Origin: a virus | Virus record (IMG/VR): IMGVR_UViG_3300049893_000899 | Location: 31,356 to 95,355 of that record | DNA: 64,000 nucleotides | Strand: one strand, 5' to 3' | Shown here: piece by piece, positions 35,101 to 43,091 of the stretch | How the letters are laid out: each line of letters starts with the position of its first letter | Numbering within the stretch: position 1 is the stretch's first letter | Position numbers and translations under genes: made by a program | Notes under the pieces: model-generated | Told to the model about the DNA's origin: nothing | Databases searched by the model: none | What the model saw: the letters and a program-made list of their open reading frames with translations, nothing else

Positions 35101-35980
35101 TAGCCCCCCTATCATATTTTCCTTCTGAAGTCTTTATATTCGACAAAACAATATTGTTGGAATTAATATCTATTTCTTTATATACATCAACACTTACTGG
35201 AGCCGCTTGTGTTGTAGTTGTTTGTTGTTGACTTACAAACTCTTTAAAGCCTTGTAGATCTTGTTTAGTACCTAATATGTGTATTTGTTCTGGTTCAAAA
35301 ACTACAAATGTGGGAAATTCATAAGTTCCATATTCATCACCAATATCTTCTTTAGAAATAGCTCCATCATTATTTATATCATATTCTTTAATATCTCTAA
35401 TGTCTTCTGCTAATTCAGGATTTTTTGTATTTATTAAAGAAGGTATAACTGTTCTTGTTGCAAAACCCATTATAGAAATACCTTCTTTATTACTAAAGTA
35501 AAATCCTTCACGCTTTCTTGGTACAAAAGATTGTTCACCTAAATAATCTTTTATAAAAACTTCTCCTATAAACTTATTAGTCCCATGATAAACAATATCC
35601 TTTACTTTACTATCAGGAAATATAGTATCAAGGTATTGAGAGTATTGCTCAGGTGTACCTATAGTGGCTAATATAGGGTACATTTCAAACAAATCTAAAA
35701 CATCTTGTCTTACTTCAGGTTGTTGTTGTTCTTCTACTTTCTCACTATATTCTTCAACAATAGAATCAATAACATTTTGAACCTCTCCAACAAACACATC
35801 TCCGTATTCATCTTTAAGATAGTTTATGTATAGATTAGTAACATCAATTAAAGGCGTTCCCTCAGGAATGCCTCCAGTTCTATCTGAGAACTCTTTAAAT
35901 ATAGACCAAAGTACAATGTCTTTCTCTTCTAGCTTTGCATCGAAAGCTTTCTCTGTGTTATTATATAAAGGACAGTTCAT
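32135..35980 (-). CDS. Polyvalent virion protein: ART-like, SLOG (YpsA-like) and PD-(D/E)XK nuclease parts, 1281 aa
   Basis: Domain order: an ADP-ribosyltransferase-like region with I-V-Y-H-G-T (129-134), R-E-G-F-Y-F-S (157-163) and V-F-E-P-E-Q-I-H (228-235); an EF-hand-like loop D-I-N-N-D-G-A-I-S-K-E-D (201-212) between ART strands; a SLOG domain with V-S-G-G-Q-T-G-F-D-E-A-G (556-567), followed by a possible second one around V-F-V-S-N-S-G-G-N; and a RecB-like nuclease with G-T-I-D1116-L...I-V-D1131-Y-K1133-T. Multi-domain 'polyvalent' proteins of this kind are known from phages and conjugative elements and are thought to be co-injected to act on host targets. It lies 2 bases before the RNA polymerase gene. 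The assignments are by motif. Confidence 0.75.
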   Translation of the reverse strand: MNCPLYNNTEKAFDAKLEEKDIVLWSIFKEFSDRTGGIPEGTPLIDVTNLYINYLKDEYGDVFVGEVQNVIDSIVEEYSEKVEEQQQPEVRQDVLDLFEMYPILATIGTPEQYSQYLDTIFPDSKVKDIVYHGTNKFIGEVFIKDYLGEQSFVPRKREGFYFSNKEGISIMGFATRTVIPSLINTKNPELAEDIRDIKEYDINNDGAISKEDIGDEYGTYEFPTFVVFEPEQIHILGTKQDLQGFKEFVSQQQTTTTQAAPVSVDVYKEIDINSNNIVLSNIKTSEGKYDRGANIKEAVDNDRIYSMENGSDVETYSNPWASFDRSGTIKTNSTEESVRNYIDWLITDKFKDVKPERREWILSKLKSGELKGRKIQYYANLKEASHANALDYLINKYNWINSGAQSGIGSVDGDIQFNNNFNSYPERTAYNASHDATIHLGKDFSIPGEKLTFKEVVSQDKQYIPINIGDVEQEVSHSKTGSLRIKPTKGLNVTPELVNEIVDKLNEVNAKTLNIAGNGIYDLTDYKQEDIDKFTYDLLEAVLTSPRLNNKIEKVVSGGQTGFDEAGVKASSKLGIKSEVNVPKEWTFRVNSKDGDIKGDEAAFKARFKKQDGSGVGAEPQQNAPQGKVGFAIKMDKGGKDHYKAGRATKFAFGNLGKEKNKEVYGELYQEDGNTKGKSSTYYYAHKALQQGIPVNAGTYSKQDVVFVSNSGGNHALGQSKEKYDATISEIDKIIEAGASILLDSTQYVNKSSSSYVQGPYSEQAVVNYVLSKGYIETPFADGNVSVYSKKAQEPGSDIKRLPVRNKSEYVSPSNLNSSNIYSELDNEYLLSMLDDKGIVIGIRGKDVGNIPNTVYYAGRSNSDTLQMLKKSGVTEPNDIKEKIMFFSDSELSNYNKDLKKIDSTDESIKKSEKLITDFIGSLKKNKKTYIPSASKIDIHKSKNKVFVTGFINTFNKLKNKKIIVDLFEGTDEIKRYYRILEDEVSKKEIGTFEASITERLDDKEKNINPAHGSFGTLFHYAMEYFMKEDVPGSLEAKKVSVYDDKKFQKRASEYNNDNSILKVKWEVSSRQVVDEAYKLAKILRREFGNHYFLTEIPYAFNATNDPSKTTAGTIDLIAIDMNTGEGTIVDYKTSTKIAGEVDKYRKQLMVQALTLNLGNQSFKPINITGFTHVIAHKRRDNNKSVFSVSSSYNRSNLVKVENIKSNNSIYSIAGEVSEIYGVDLDLAMNAHEINNYINNIKPVDDIDNKLIEEYNEVDVFTNENIDIFVKKIDEHKNKNC

Positions 35981-35996
35981 TTTTACACTATAATTA

Positions 35997-38900
35997 TTAT
36001 ATGCAATTTAATCTTTCTAAAATGTTTTCAAGCGTTCTTTCTTTTATTTCTTTTGAAAGATTACCATTATTCTTGATTTTACTTGATTGATCAACAAACT
36101 CTGGTCTATTTTTATCTATTGCCATTGCTTCTATTTTATTAAACAAATCAATAACTTTATCAACTTTATTAGTTACAGTATCTCCTTCTTGAGAGAATGT
36201 TTCTGAACTCACATTGTTGTCTAACTTACCTTCCTTTCTAGCTTTAAAACTGTTTAACTTTTGACTAAGAATAATATTAGTCAACGTTCCAACACCTTTA
36301 AGAATTAGATTAGCAGCCTCATTAGTTAATGTTTCATCGTTCTGTGCCTTTATCTCTTTAAAGATAGCGGCTGTAGTACCATTGCTACTTAGTATCTCTT
36401 TAAGTTTATCTTCGTCAAAAGGTTTAGCGCCTTCTTGTTTCTTAGCTTCGTTTTGTTTATTGACTTGTTTCTCGTATTCTTCATTCAATCTCTTCTCGTA
36501 AGCCTCTTTGGATTGATCTATCAATGATACAGTTTTATACTCATTTGTTAAAGGATCATATTGATAATAAATATCATCGTTTAATAGTTTGGCTGTGAAC
36601 TTAGTTCCACTTTCATTACTAGTGAATAAAGTATTGTCTCCTTTGTTCACTAAAGCTATATTATAAGTTGTTACTTTATTTGTCAACACAGGAACACCTT
36701 CCTTCCCAGAATCTTTACCTAAGTCAACAGCGGGATATCCTTCGTTATGTTCAAGTTTTTGAACTACAAGAGTAACCTCGTTCTCAGTCAATTTATCCAT
36801 TTGGTCCTTTATTTTTTCTGACAACACGCTTCCTTCACCTTCCTTTCCAAGTAATTTAATGTTCATAGAGCTACCGAAATAATCAACCCCATTAACAGTA
36901 ACAACGAACTGAAATACTTTATTGCCTTTAGCAGACTCTCTTATGCCAAATATCTTAGCTACTCCATAAACAGGCCCCTCTCCTCTAGCCTCAGCTCTAT
37001 AAATGTAGTTAGCTAAATCTTGGTAAGGTTGTCTTACTTTTTCTTTATCTTGATATGGATTAAGTAAGTCATATTCTTCTTTTACTTTAAAATACTTAGC
37101 TTCGTTTTCTGCTATAAGTCTTTGAGTTTCTTCAATCTCATATTCTATTGCAGACAATTGAGAGTCATCAAAAGATTCGTCTTCAGACTGTTGAGCATTA
37201 TACTCTTCCTTTTCCTTCAACTCTTGAAGTCTTTTAAGTCTATCATGCAAACCTTCTCTTTCTGATTCTAGCTCATTAAATATGGCAGTTACCTTTTCAT
37301 TATTCTCTTCACTATAATCTACTTCTTTCTTTTTAGATAAGTTTGACTCATCTCCATCAACAGGGGCGCTAACTTTACTTCCTTTCTTCTTTCTAACTCT
37401 CGCAACTTTAACTCTGTTAATAGATATAGAATTAACATTGCCATCAACATCAGCTATAAGAGTAGCTGTTATATTGTTTCCGTAAGATTTAAGTAAAGCA
37501 TCAACATCAGATTCAGATAATCCATTAGCATCAAGAGGGATATCTACTGTTATAGATTTATCTCCTTGGTATATAAGCATCTCATATCCACCATCATCAT
37601 TCTTATAGATATCTACTTTTACGTCAGCCTTTCTTAAACTTGAGTTCTTTTGTTTTCTGCTTTTAATCTTACTGAAGAACTCGTTAATAACATTGTCTAA
37701 CTTAATCTTAAGCTTGAAACTATTAACTCCAATAAGAACAGAACCTTCCATTGTTTCAACAGAAGCAACATTCTCCGGTTGCTGTGGTTCAACAATAGTA
37801 AACCCAAGAGGGTCTTCATCTATTGTGTCTTCATACTCCTCGTCTGTTGTGGTGGATGGTTCTTCAGAAACAGGGACGTCATTTGAAACTTCAGAAGGAG
37901 TAGACGTTCCTTCATTATTTCTTAATTCATTTTGTATTCTTGTTTTATCTTTATCTTCTTGAGTCTGAAGAGATTCAAGGTTTTTATAAACCTCACTTAT
38001 CTTCTTCAAATCATCTTCAAGTAGTTTTTTCTTTTTTAATAATTTATTCTTTTCTTTTTCAGATTCAGCTTTATCAATCTCGCTTTCAATATCAGCAAGA
38101 AGTGTTAATATTTTAAATGTATCATTACGTAAAAGCTCCATATATTCTCCTCTATATCTAGCTTCTAGTTCACTGTTTTTCTTTAAGAACTTTCTTCTTT
38201 TATCAATTAAATTCTCAGTGTCTAATATTGAATCTATAAGATCCCCAAGAGCTTTTTGTTGACTATTGCTTAACTTAGATTTTATTATTGATCCATTAAA
38301 AGCGCTTATTCTTTCATGAAGAGTCTCAATGTCTTGTGGATCATAACTAGCGTCCTTACTTTTCTTTCCTTTAGAATCTTTTGTTCCTAATATAAAAGCG
38401 GCATCATCAAGTAGTTTGTTGAAAGAACCAGATACAGTTTTTAAATCTGTCATTAAAGCCTTTACAGAAGCAGATCTAAACTTTGAAGTTTGATGTCTTG
38501 ATTTTAACTTAGAAATATCTTCGTAATGTTCTTTTAATTGCTCTTTTAATTTCTTGAAGTTATCTCCATTGTATATATCATCTAACATTGGAGTGTACTT
38601 TGAATCCCCATCATGATTTATTTCAGCTATAAGTTCAGCTTTTAGTAAATCAGATTGAACAGGATCAAGTCCCATTGCGTCAACAACAGCGTCAACAGCA
38701 TTCGTTGTCTCTGCTTTTTTCTTGTTTAAAGTTTCAAAATCTTTATTAGCAAGCCACTCGCGAAGATGATCTTCAGCAATAGCCGCGTTCATTGAAACTT
38801 GATCTATATGAGAGTTTTCAGGTTTTGAGTTTTCTTTCTTACTCTCTTCTATCTTCTTCTGAATCTCAACAGCTTCTTCTTTCATCTGTTTAACGCTATC

Positions 38901-40418
38901 ATATTGACCAGTCAAAGAACTATAATCATTCTTCTTACTAATCTTTGTAGCATCGTCTCTAAGTTTTTGTCCAGCTTCAGAATCTTCAGCCATTGAAAGA
39001 TATGCGTCCAACTCTTTATTAAACCCATCAAAATTACCATCTCTTTCGTATCTATCAATCATAGATTGAAACAGCCTTGCTCTTGATATTGCTTCTTGTT
39101 TATTTTGATGATCAATATCACTTCCGGCTTGAGCTTCATTTCTTTTTTTATCGTTAGCTAATACATTTTTTAAATAGTTAACTGTAGCTATTTTTTCTCT
39201 AGCATCTTTAACTTGGTCCATGGTCATTCCTGTTGACTTTGCTTTATAAAAGTCAGAAACATTCCTAACCAAAGGAGAAGAAGACTCCATCATAATACCG
39301 CCTACAGCCCCTTGTAAAGCAGCAGTAAGAGTTCTGTCGTCAGACATTGCATCTTTGGTCTTGTCCCAAAAACCTCTAATATCTAATCCATCAAAACTAC
39401 CTTGTATAGTTTGATCTCCAATATAAACACCAGTCGCTTCTTGCCACCCTTCTTCAATGGCCTCTCCAACAGCATTATCTAAATACCCACCAACTTTTGT
39501 ATTTCTTAATTTGCCAACTGCTTTTGGAACATAGGATATACCTTTCATCAAAGAACTCTTAGTAGCTTGTTCAGCAGCCTCTTTACCGGCTCCAGCCAAA
39601 GCTTTTGCGCCAGTTTTCCCTGCAACATTAAACGCTTTAGAGAACTGAAAGAAGTCTATAGCTATTAATGGAGCTGTTGCTATGAAATGATTCTGAGCAG
39701 CCTTTAATGCCTCTTGTTTAGCAACACTTTCGTCTGCTCCAAGAGCAATCATTCTATCATAAGTTTCTTTCTTTGTTTGTGCTGAATTACCTAAACCTTC
39801 AGACATTCTACTTGCCATAGCAGCGGTAACACCACCAACGAAACCAGCAGCAGCTTCTCCAGCTCCAAGAAGACCTGCGGTAGCAAAACCAAGCCCACCA
39901 GTAAGATATCCTAATCCCATTAAAGCAACGGTATCAGACATACTCCTAGTTCCTTCCATCCACCAGCCAAAGTCAGAAGGATTAAAGCTACCTGGTTTTT
40001 CTGTATATATCTTTCCTGCCAAATCATCAGCACCCTCAACCATTGCGTCGCCAAGTTCTGTAGCCCAGTTTCCAATAGACTTTATATCATCATCATATAG
40101 CGCATCAAGTTCAAACAAGCTACCAACGCTTCTTATTGCTGAACCGGGAAGTCTCAACAATAAACCGCCAACGCCTTTTGTAAATTGTTCAACAGCGCCC
40201 TGACTGTCTGATAGACGTTGATTAAAGTCCATTCCAGACATAGGATTATAACCTGTCTCTTCTCTAAACTCGTCAAACGTTATTCCTTCTGGCATATAAA
40301 AAACTCCAGAAGTAGACGTATTCACAAAATGATCATACATCATTTTAGTTTCATCGCTTATGTTCTTGTTTTCAGCAAATTGCTTGTCGTACTTATTGTT
40401 ATATTGAGGATCTGGCAT
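35997..40418 (-). CDS. Large virion (ejection/cargo) protein, 1473 aa
   Basis: Residues 164-201 are a Gly/Ala-rich hydrophobic segment (VALMGLGYLTGGLGFATAGL onward) that could insert in a membrane. The middle (about 450-880) is long charged helix and coiled coil (ESEIDKAESEKEKNKLLKKK). An acidic low-complexity linker (SEEPSTTTDEEYEDTIDEDP) leads to beta-rich and again coiled-coil parts. No catalytic motif found. The position among giant proteins after the tail genes matches the capsid cargo genes of crAss-like phages; a role in DNA ejection is inferred. Confidence 0.65.
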   Translation of the reverse strand: MPDPQYNNKYDKQFAENKNISDETKMMYDHFVNTSTSGVFYMPEGITFDEFREETGYNPMSGMDFNQRLSDSQGAVEQFTKGVGGLLLRLPGSAIRSVGSLFELDALYDDDIKSIGNWATELGDAMVEGADDLAGKIYTEKPGSFNPSDFGWWMEGTRSMSDTVALMGLGYLTGGLGFATAGLLGAGEAAAGFVGGVTAAMASRMSEGLGNSAQTKKETYDRMIALGADESVAKQEALKAAQNHFIATAPLIAIDFFQFSKAFNVAGKTGAKALAGAGKEAAEQATKSSLMKGISYVPKAVGKLRNTKVGGYLDNAVGEAIEEGWQEATGVYIGDQTIQGSFDGLDIRGFWDKTKDAMSDDRTLTAALQGAVGGIMMESSSPLVRNVSDFYKAKSTGMTMDQVKDAREKIATVNYLKNVLANDKKRNEAQAGSDIDHQNKQEAISRARLFQSMIDRYERDGNFDGFNKELDAYLSMAEDSEAGQKLRDDATKISKKNDYSSLTGQYDSVKQMKEEAVEIQKKIEESKKENSKPENSHIDQVSMNAAIAEDHLREWLANKDFETLNKKKAETTNAVDAVVDAMGLDPVQSDLLKAELIAEINHDGDSKYTPMLDDIYNGDNFKKLKEQLKEHYEDISKLKSRHQTSKFRSASVKALMTDLKTVSGSFNKLLDDAAFILGTKDSKGKKSKDASYDPQDIETLHERISAFNGSIIKSKLSNSQQKALGDLIDSILDTENLIDKRRKFLKKNSELEARYRGEYMELLRNDTFKILTLLADIESEIDKAESEKEKNKLLKKKKLLEDDLKKISEVYKNLESLQTQEDKDKTRIQNELRNNEGTSTPSEVSNDVPVSEEPSTTTDEEYEDTIDEDPLGFTIVEPQQPENVASVETMEGSVLIGVNSFKLKIKLDNVINEFFSKIKSRKQKNSSLRKADVKVDIYKNDDGGYEMLIYQGDKSITVDIPLDANGLSESDVDALLKSYGNNITATLIADVDGNVNSISINRVKVARVRKKKGSKVSAPVDGDESNLSKKKEVDYSEENNEKVTAIFNELESEREGLHDRLKRLQELKEKEEYNAQQSEDESFDDSQLSAIEYEIEETQRLIAENEAKYFKVKEEYDLLNPYQDKEKVRQPYQDLANYIYRAEARGEGPVYGVAKIFGIRESAKGNKVFQFVVTVNGVDYFGSSMNIKLLGKEGEGSVLSEKIKDQMDKLTENEVTLVVQKLEHNEGYPAVDLGKDSGKEGVPVLTNKVTTYNIALVNKGDNTLFTSNESGTKFTAKLLNDDIYYQYDPLTNEYKTVSLIDQSKEAYEKRLNEEYEKQVNKQNEAKKQEGAKPFDEDKLKEILSSNGTTAAIFKEIKAQNDETLTNEAANLILKGVGTLTNIILSQKLNSFKARKEGKLDNNVSSETFSQEGDTVTNKVDKVIDLFNKIEAMAIDKNRPEFVDQSSKIKNNGNLSKEIKERTLENILERLNCI

Positions 40419-40423
40419 GGCTA

Positions 40424-43063
40424 TTAAAATGTTTTATTTAAACTATAACTCTTACTTGCGTTTACATATTGATTAATAAAGTGAATAGCCTTATCACTCT
40501 CTCCTTTATTAGTTAAAGCTTTAAATACATTCATAACTTCATCTGGAACATCGTTGTTATCAATTAAATCTTTCGCGTCTTCAATTGTTTTTGCTGCAAC
40601 AGAAAAACCATTAGCTTTTTTGTATGCTGAAAACCCAACACTACTATCTGCGTGTGAAATAGAATTAAATATAAATGGATCGTATGTCTTATTAATTAAA
40701 GTACCATATCCATTAAACAGAGTATTCTCCGCATCTCTCATAAACTCTTGAGATATTTTACCTCCAGAATGAGCTTTCATTAAATTGAACTTAGTATAAG
40801 ATTGGAAAGCTTCATTCATTGTATGCAAAGTTCCATCTATATTAACAAAGTTATAATCATCAGGTTTATATAAAGATATATTCTTTTCTGCTTCAAACTG
40901 AGCTGAAGACATGTTTGATATTTGACTATCAGCTTTAGCTAGTTTTCCATAGAAAGTAATCTTATCAGAAGGAACTTTTACTACAATAGAAGTTTCCTCC
41001 TTTCCAAATTTAACTTTGTATTTTTGAAAGTAATTATTATTGTTAGTGCCTCTGAACGCATCGCCATCAATCTCATAAGTTCCGCCTTTTTGAGCTATAA
41101 AATCTAAAGGCTTTCCAGCCCATTCGCCTTCTAATCCAGGAGCATCTCCTTCTCCACTTATGATAGTTCCACTTTTAACAGCGGCAGAAGCAACAAGTTG
41201 ATTCATGTCGTTTTGAAGTTCTTTCTTTTGACCAGTAGTTAGTTTTAAACCAGCATTTGCAGCATAGTAATTAGCGGCAGGAGAAGCTTTCAATGTCACG
41301 GCTCCAGCGGTTGCTTTCTCAAATTCTTTACTGTTGCCAAAAACACTTGAAGCATTGTTTTTTAATATTGACATAGGAGAAATCCCTTCGTTATTTAAAA
41401 GATATGGCTTCTTGTTTGTGCCTCTTTTATAATAAGCAAAATTACCGTTTTCATCTTTTTTAACATAAAGGCCATTGTTTAAAGTAACCAATCCTCCTTC
41501 TGTTATTTTCTTAAATTGATCTTTTGTTATTTCAACTTCAGTTCTTTCATTTGTATTTCCATCTATAATTGGATTAAGTTCAATTTTATTGCCAATATTA
41601 TTGAGTATTTTATCAATTATATGATCTCTTCCAGCAATATAACTCATATACCCTTCTAGCTTCTCAATCATTTGTCTTTTAGTTTCAGGAGTATGTTTAG
41701 ATTTCTCTATCCTAGATTTTGCGTCTTCAAATGTTGATTGGTTAAGTTTATCATAAGGTATATGAACTCCTGCCGCAGCAAAAAGAGTAGCGTCATTATT
41801 GTATGCTGCTCTATTTTGTTCGTTTTTATCTGCAAAATCCCCAAGATTTTTTCCGTATGTTTCAGTAGTAACGCTTTGAGAATCGAATTCCGTTATACCT
41901 CCACCAGTAGTTAAAGAAGAAAGCCCTCCTCCTTCTCCACCACCTTCTCCATAAGACCATTTAATATATTGAGTATTGGGATCTATATTGTGTTTAATCT
42001 CAGAATAAGAACCACCAAGTGCTGATTTATACATGAATGAATTTATAGCGTTGTTAACCTGACCACTTGAAATCTTATCCATCATTTCAGGTGTAATCTC
42101 TTCTCCTTTTCGTATAACAACAGTAGCGCCTTCATCTTCTTTAAGAGTTATCTGACCATTTGAATTGCTTGGATCGTCTTTGTCAACTAACGGAACGATT
42201 TTGGTTCCAATAACTTTCATGTCTCTGTCGGCAATAAGCTTGCCATCAGGAGAATTCAATATACCTGCATAGAATCCGTTTTGGATTTTAGGTTTAGTTT
42301 CAAATTCAAATTGCTCTCTTGCTTTTGGGTTAGCTTGAAAAAATCCCTCCATTAACATTAGCAATTTATCTTGGCGCAAAACTTTCTTAGAATCAGTTAC
42401 CGTTCCTGCATCATAAACCTCCAACATTCCAAGTTCATTATTCATCCTTGCCATAGGGGTTCCAATGTTTCCATATTGTTTTTCGAACTCAACAGAATCA
42501 GCTTGTTTGAGCTTGTTTACATAATCTGTCATTAAATCAGCTACATCAATCCATTCTGGAACTTGCGCTCCATTATATGAGTGCCAAGACCCATCTTCTC
42601 CCTTTCTTGTGCCACCGTTTAATTTATGCGCTAAATATTGGTTTTGAAGATAAGCGTCTTGAGAAGACTTACTATGCTTAGATGCAGCTAAATCAGTTCT
42701 AAGTTTCTTGAATTGATCGTACGTTCCTTGGTAAGCAGCAAGTTCCCCTATTGTTCTCGACTTGTAAGCTTCTTTTAATAAATGCTCTATATCTCCTCCA
42801 ATAACAGAATAATCACCTCCAGCTCCATATATCATCATTGATGATTGATCTATGAAGTTGTTTGCAGCTTTATCTCTAGCTGCCTTATCATCATCAATAG
42901 CATCAGCACTAACAAGTGTTGACAACTGATTAACCATTGCTTTGCCAGCATCGTGCTTCTTTTGTTTAGCGTCTAGCGCTCTATACATAAGATCCCAAGG
43001 CTTGTCAACGTGTAGTGACATGCTTTGGGCTATCTTTGGAGTTTCGTATTTATTTACAGGCAT
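40424..43063 (-). CDS. Virion cargo/ejection protein, 879 aa
   Basis: Starts MPVNKYETPKIAQSMSLHVD. The first 250 residues are helical and charged (ALDAKQKKHDAGKAMVNQLS). A Gly-rich stretch (YGEGGGEGGGLSSLTTGGG) lies near residue 380, and the remainder mixes helical and beta sequence without enzymatic signature. Placement between the glycine-zipper protein and the 1473-residue protein supports a packaged internal protein. Family recognised only by synteny. Confidence 0.6.
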   Translation of the reverse strand: MPVNKYETPKIAQSMSLHVDKPWDLMYRALDAKQKKHDAGKAMVNQLSTLVSADAIDDDKAARDKAANNFIDQSSMMIYGAGGDYSVIGGDIEHLLKEAYKSRTIGELAAYQGTYDQFKKLRTDLAASKHSKSSQDAYLQNQYLAHKLNGGTRKGEDGSWHSYNGAQVPEWIDVADLMTDYVNKLKQADSVEFEKQYGNIGTPMARMNNELGMLEVYDAGTVTDSKKVLRQDKLLMLMEGFFQANPKAREQFEFETKPKIQNGFYAGILNSPDGKLIADRDMKVIGTKIVPLVDKDDPSNSNGQITLKEDEGATVVIRKGEEITPEMMDKISSGQVNNAINSFMYKSALGGSYSEIKHNIDPNTQYIKWSYGEGGGEGGGLSSLTTGGGITEFDSQSVTTETYGKNLGDFADKNEQNRAAYNNDATLFAAAGVHIPYDKLNQSTFEDAKSRIEKSKHTPETKRQMIEKLEGYMSYIAGRDHIIDKILNNIGNKIELNPIIDGNTNERTEVEITKDQFKKITEGGLVTLNNGLYVKKDENGNFAYYKRGTNKKPYLLNNEGISPMSILKNNASSVFGNSKEFEKATAGAVTLKASPAANYYAANAGLKLTTGQKKELQNDMNQLVASAAVKSGTIISGEGDAPGLEGEWAGKPLDFIAQKGGTYEIDGDAFRGTNNNNYFQKYKVKFGKEETSIVVKVPSDKITFYGKLAKADSQISNMSSAQFEAEKNISLYKPDDYNFVNIDGTLHTMNEAFQSYTKFNLMKAHSGGKISQEFMRDAENTLFNGYGTLINKTYDPFIFNSISHADSSVGFSAYKKANGFSVAAKTIEDAKDLIDNNDVPDEVMNVFKALTNKGESDKAIHFINQYVNASKSYSLNKTF

Positions 43064-43091
43064 ATAAAATATCTTTTAGATTTCAATATTA

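Noticed and set aside
40218-40427. Plus-strand ORF opposite the start of the 1473-residue protein
   Set aside because: Antisense shadow in a closely packed minus-strand operon.
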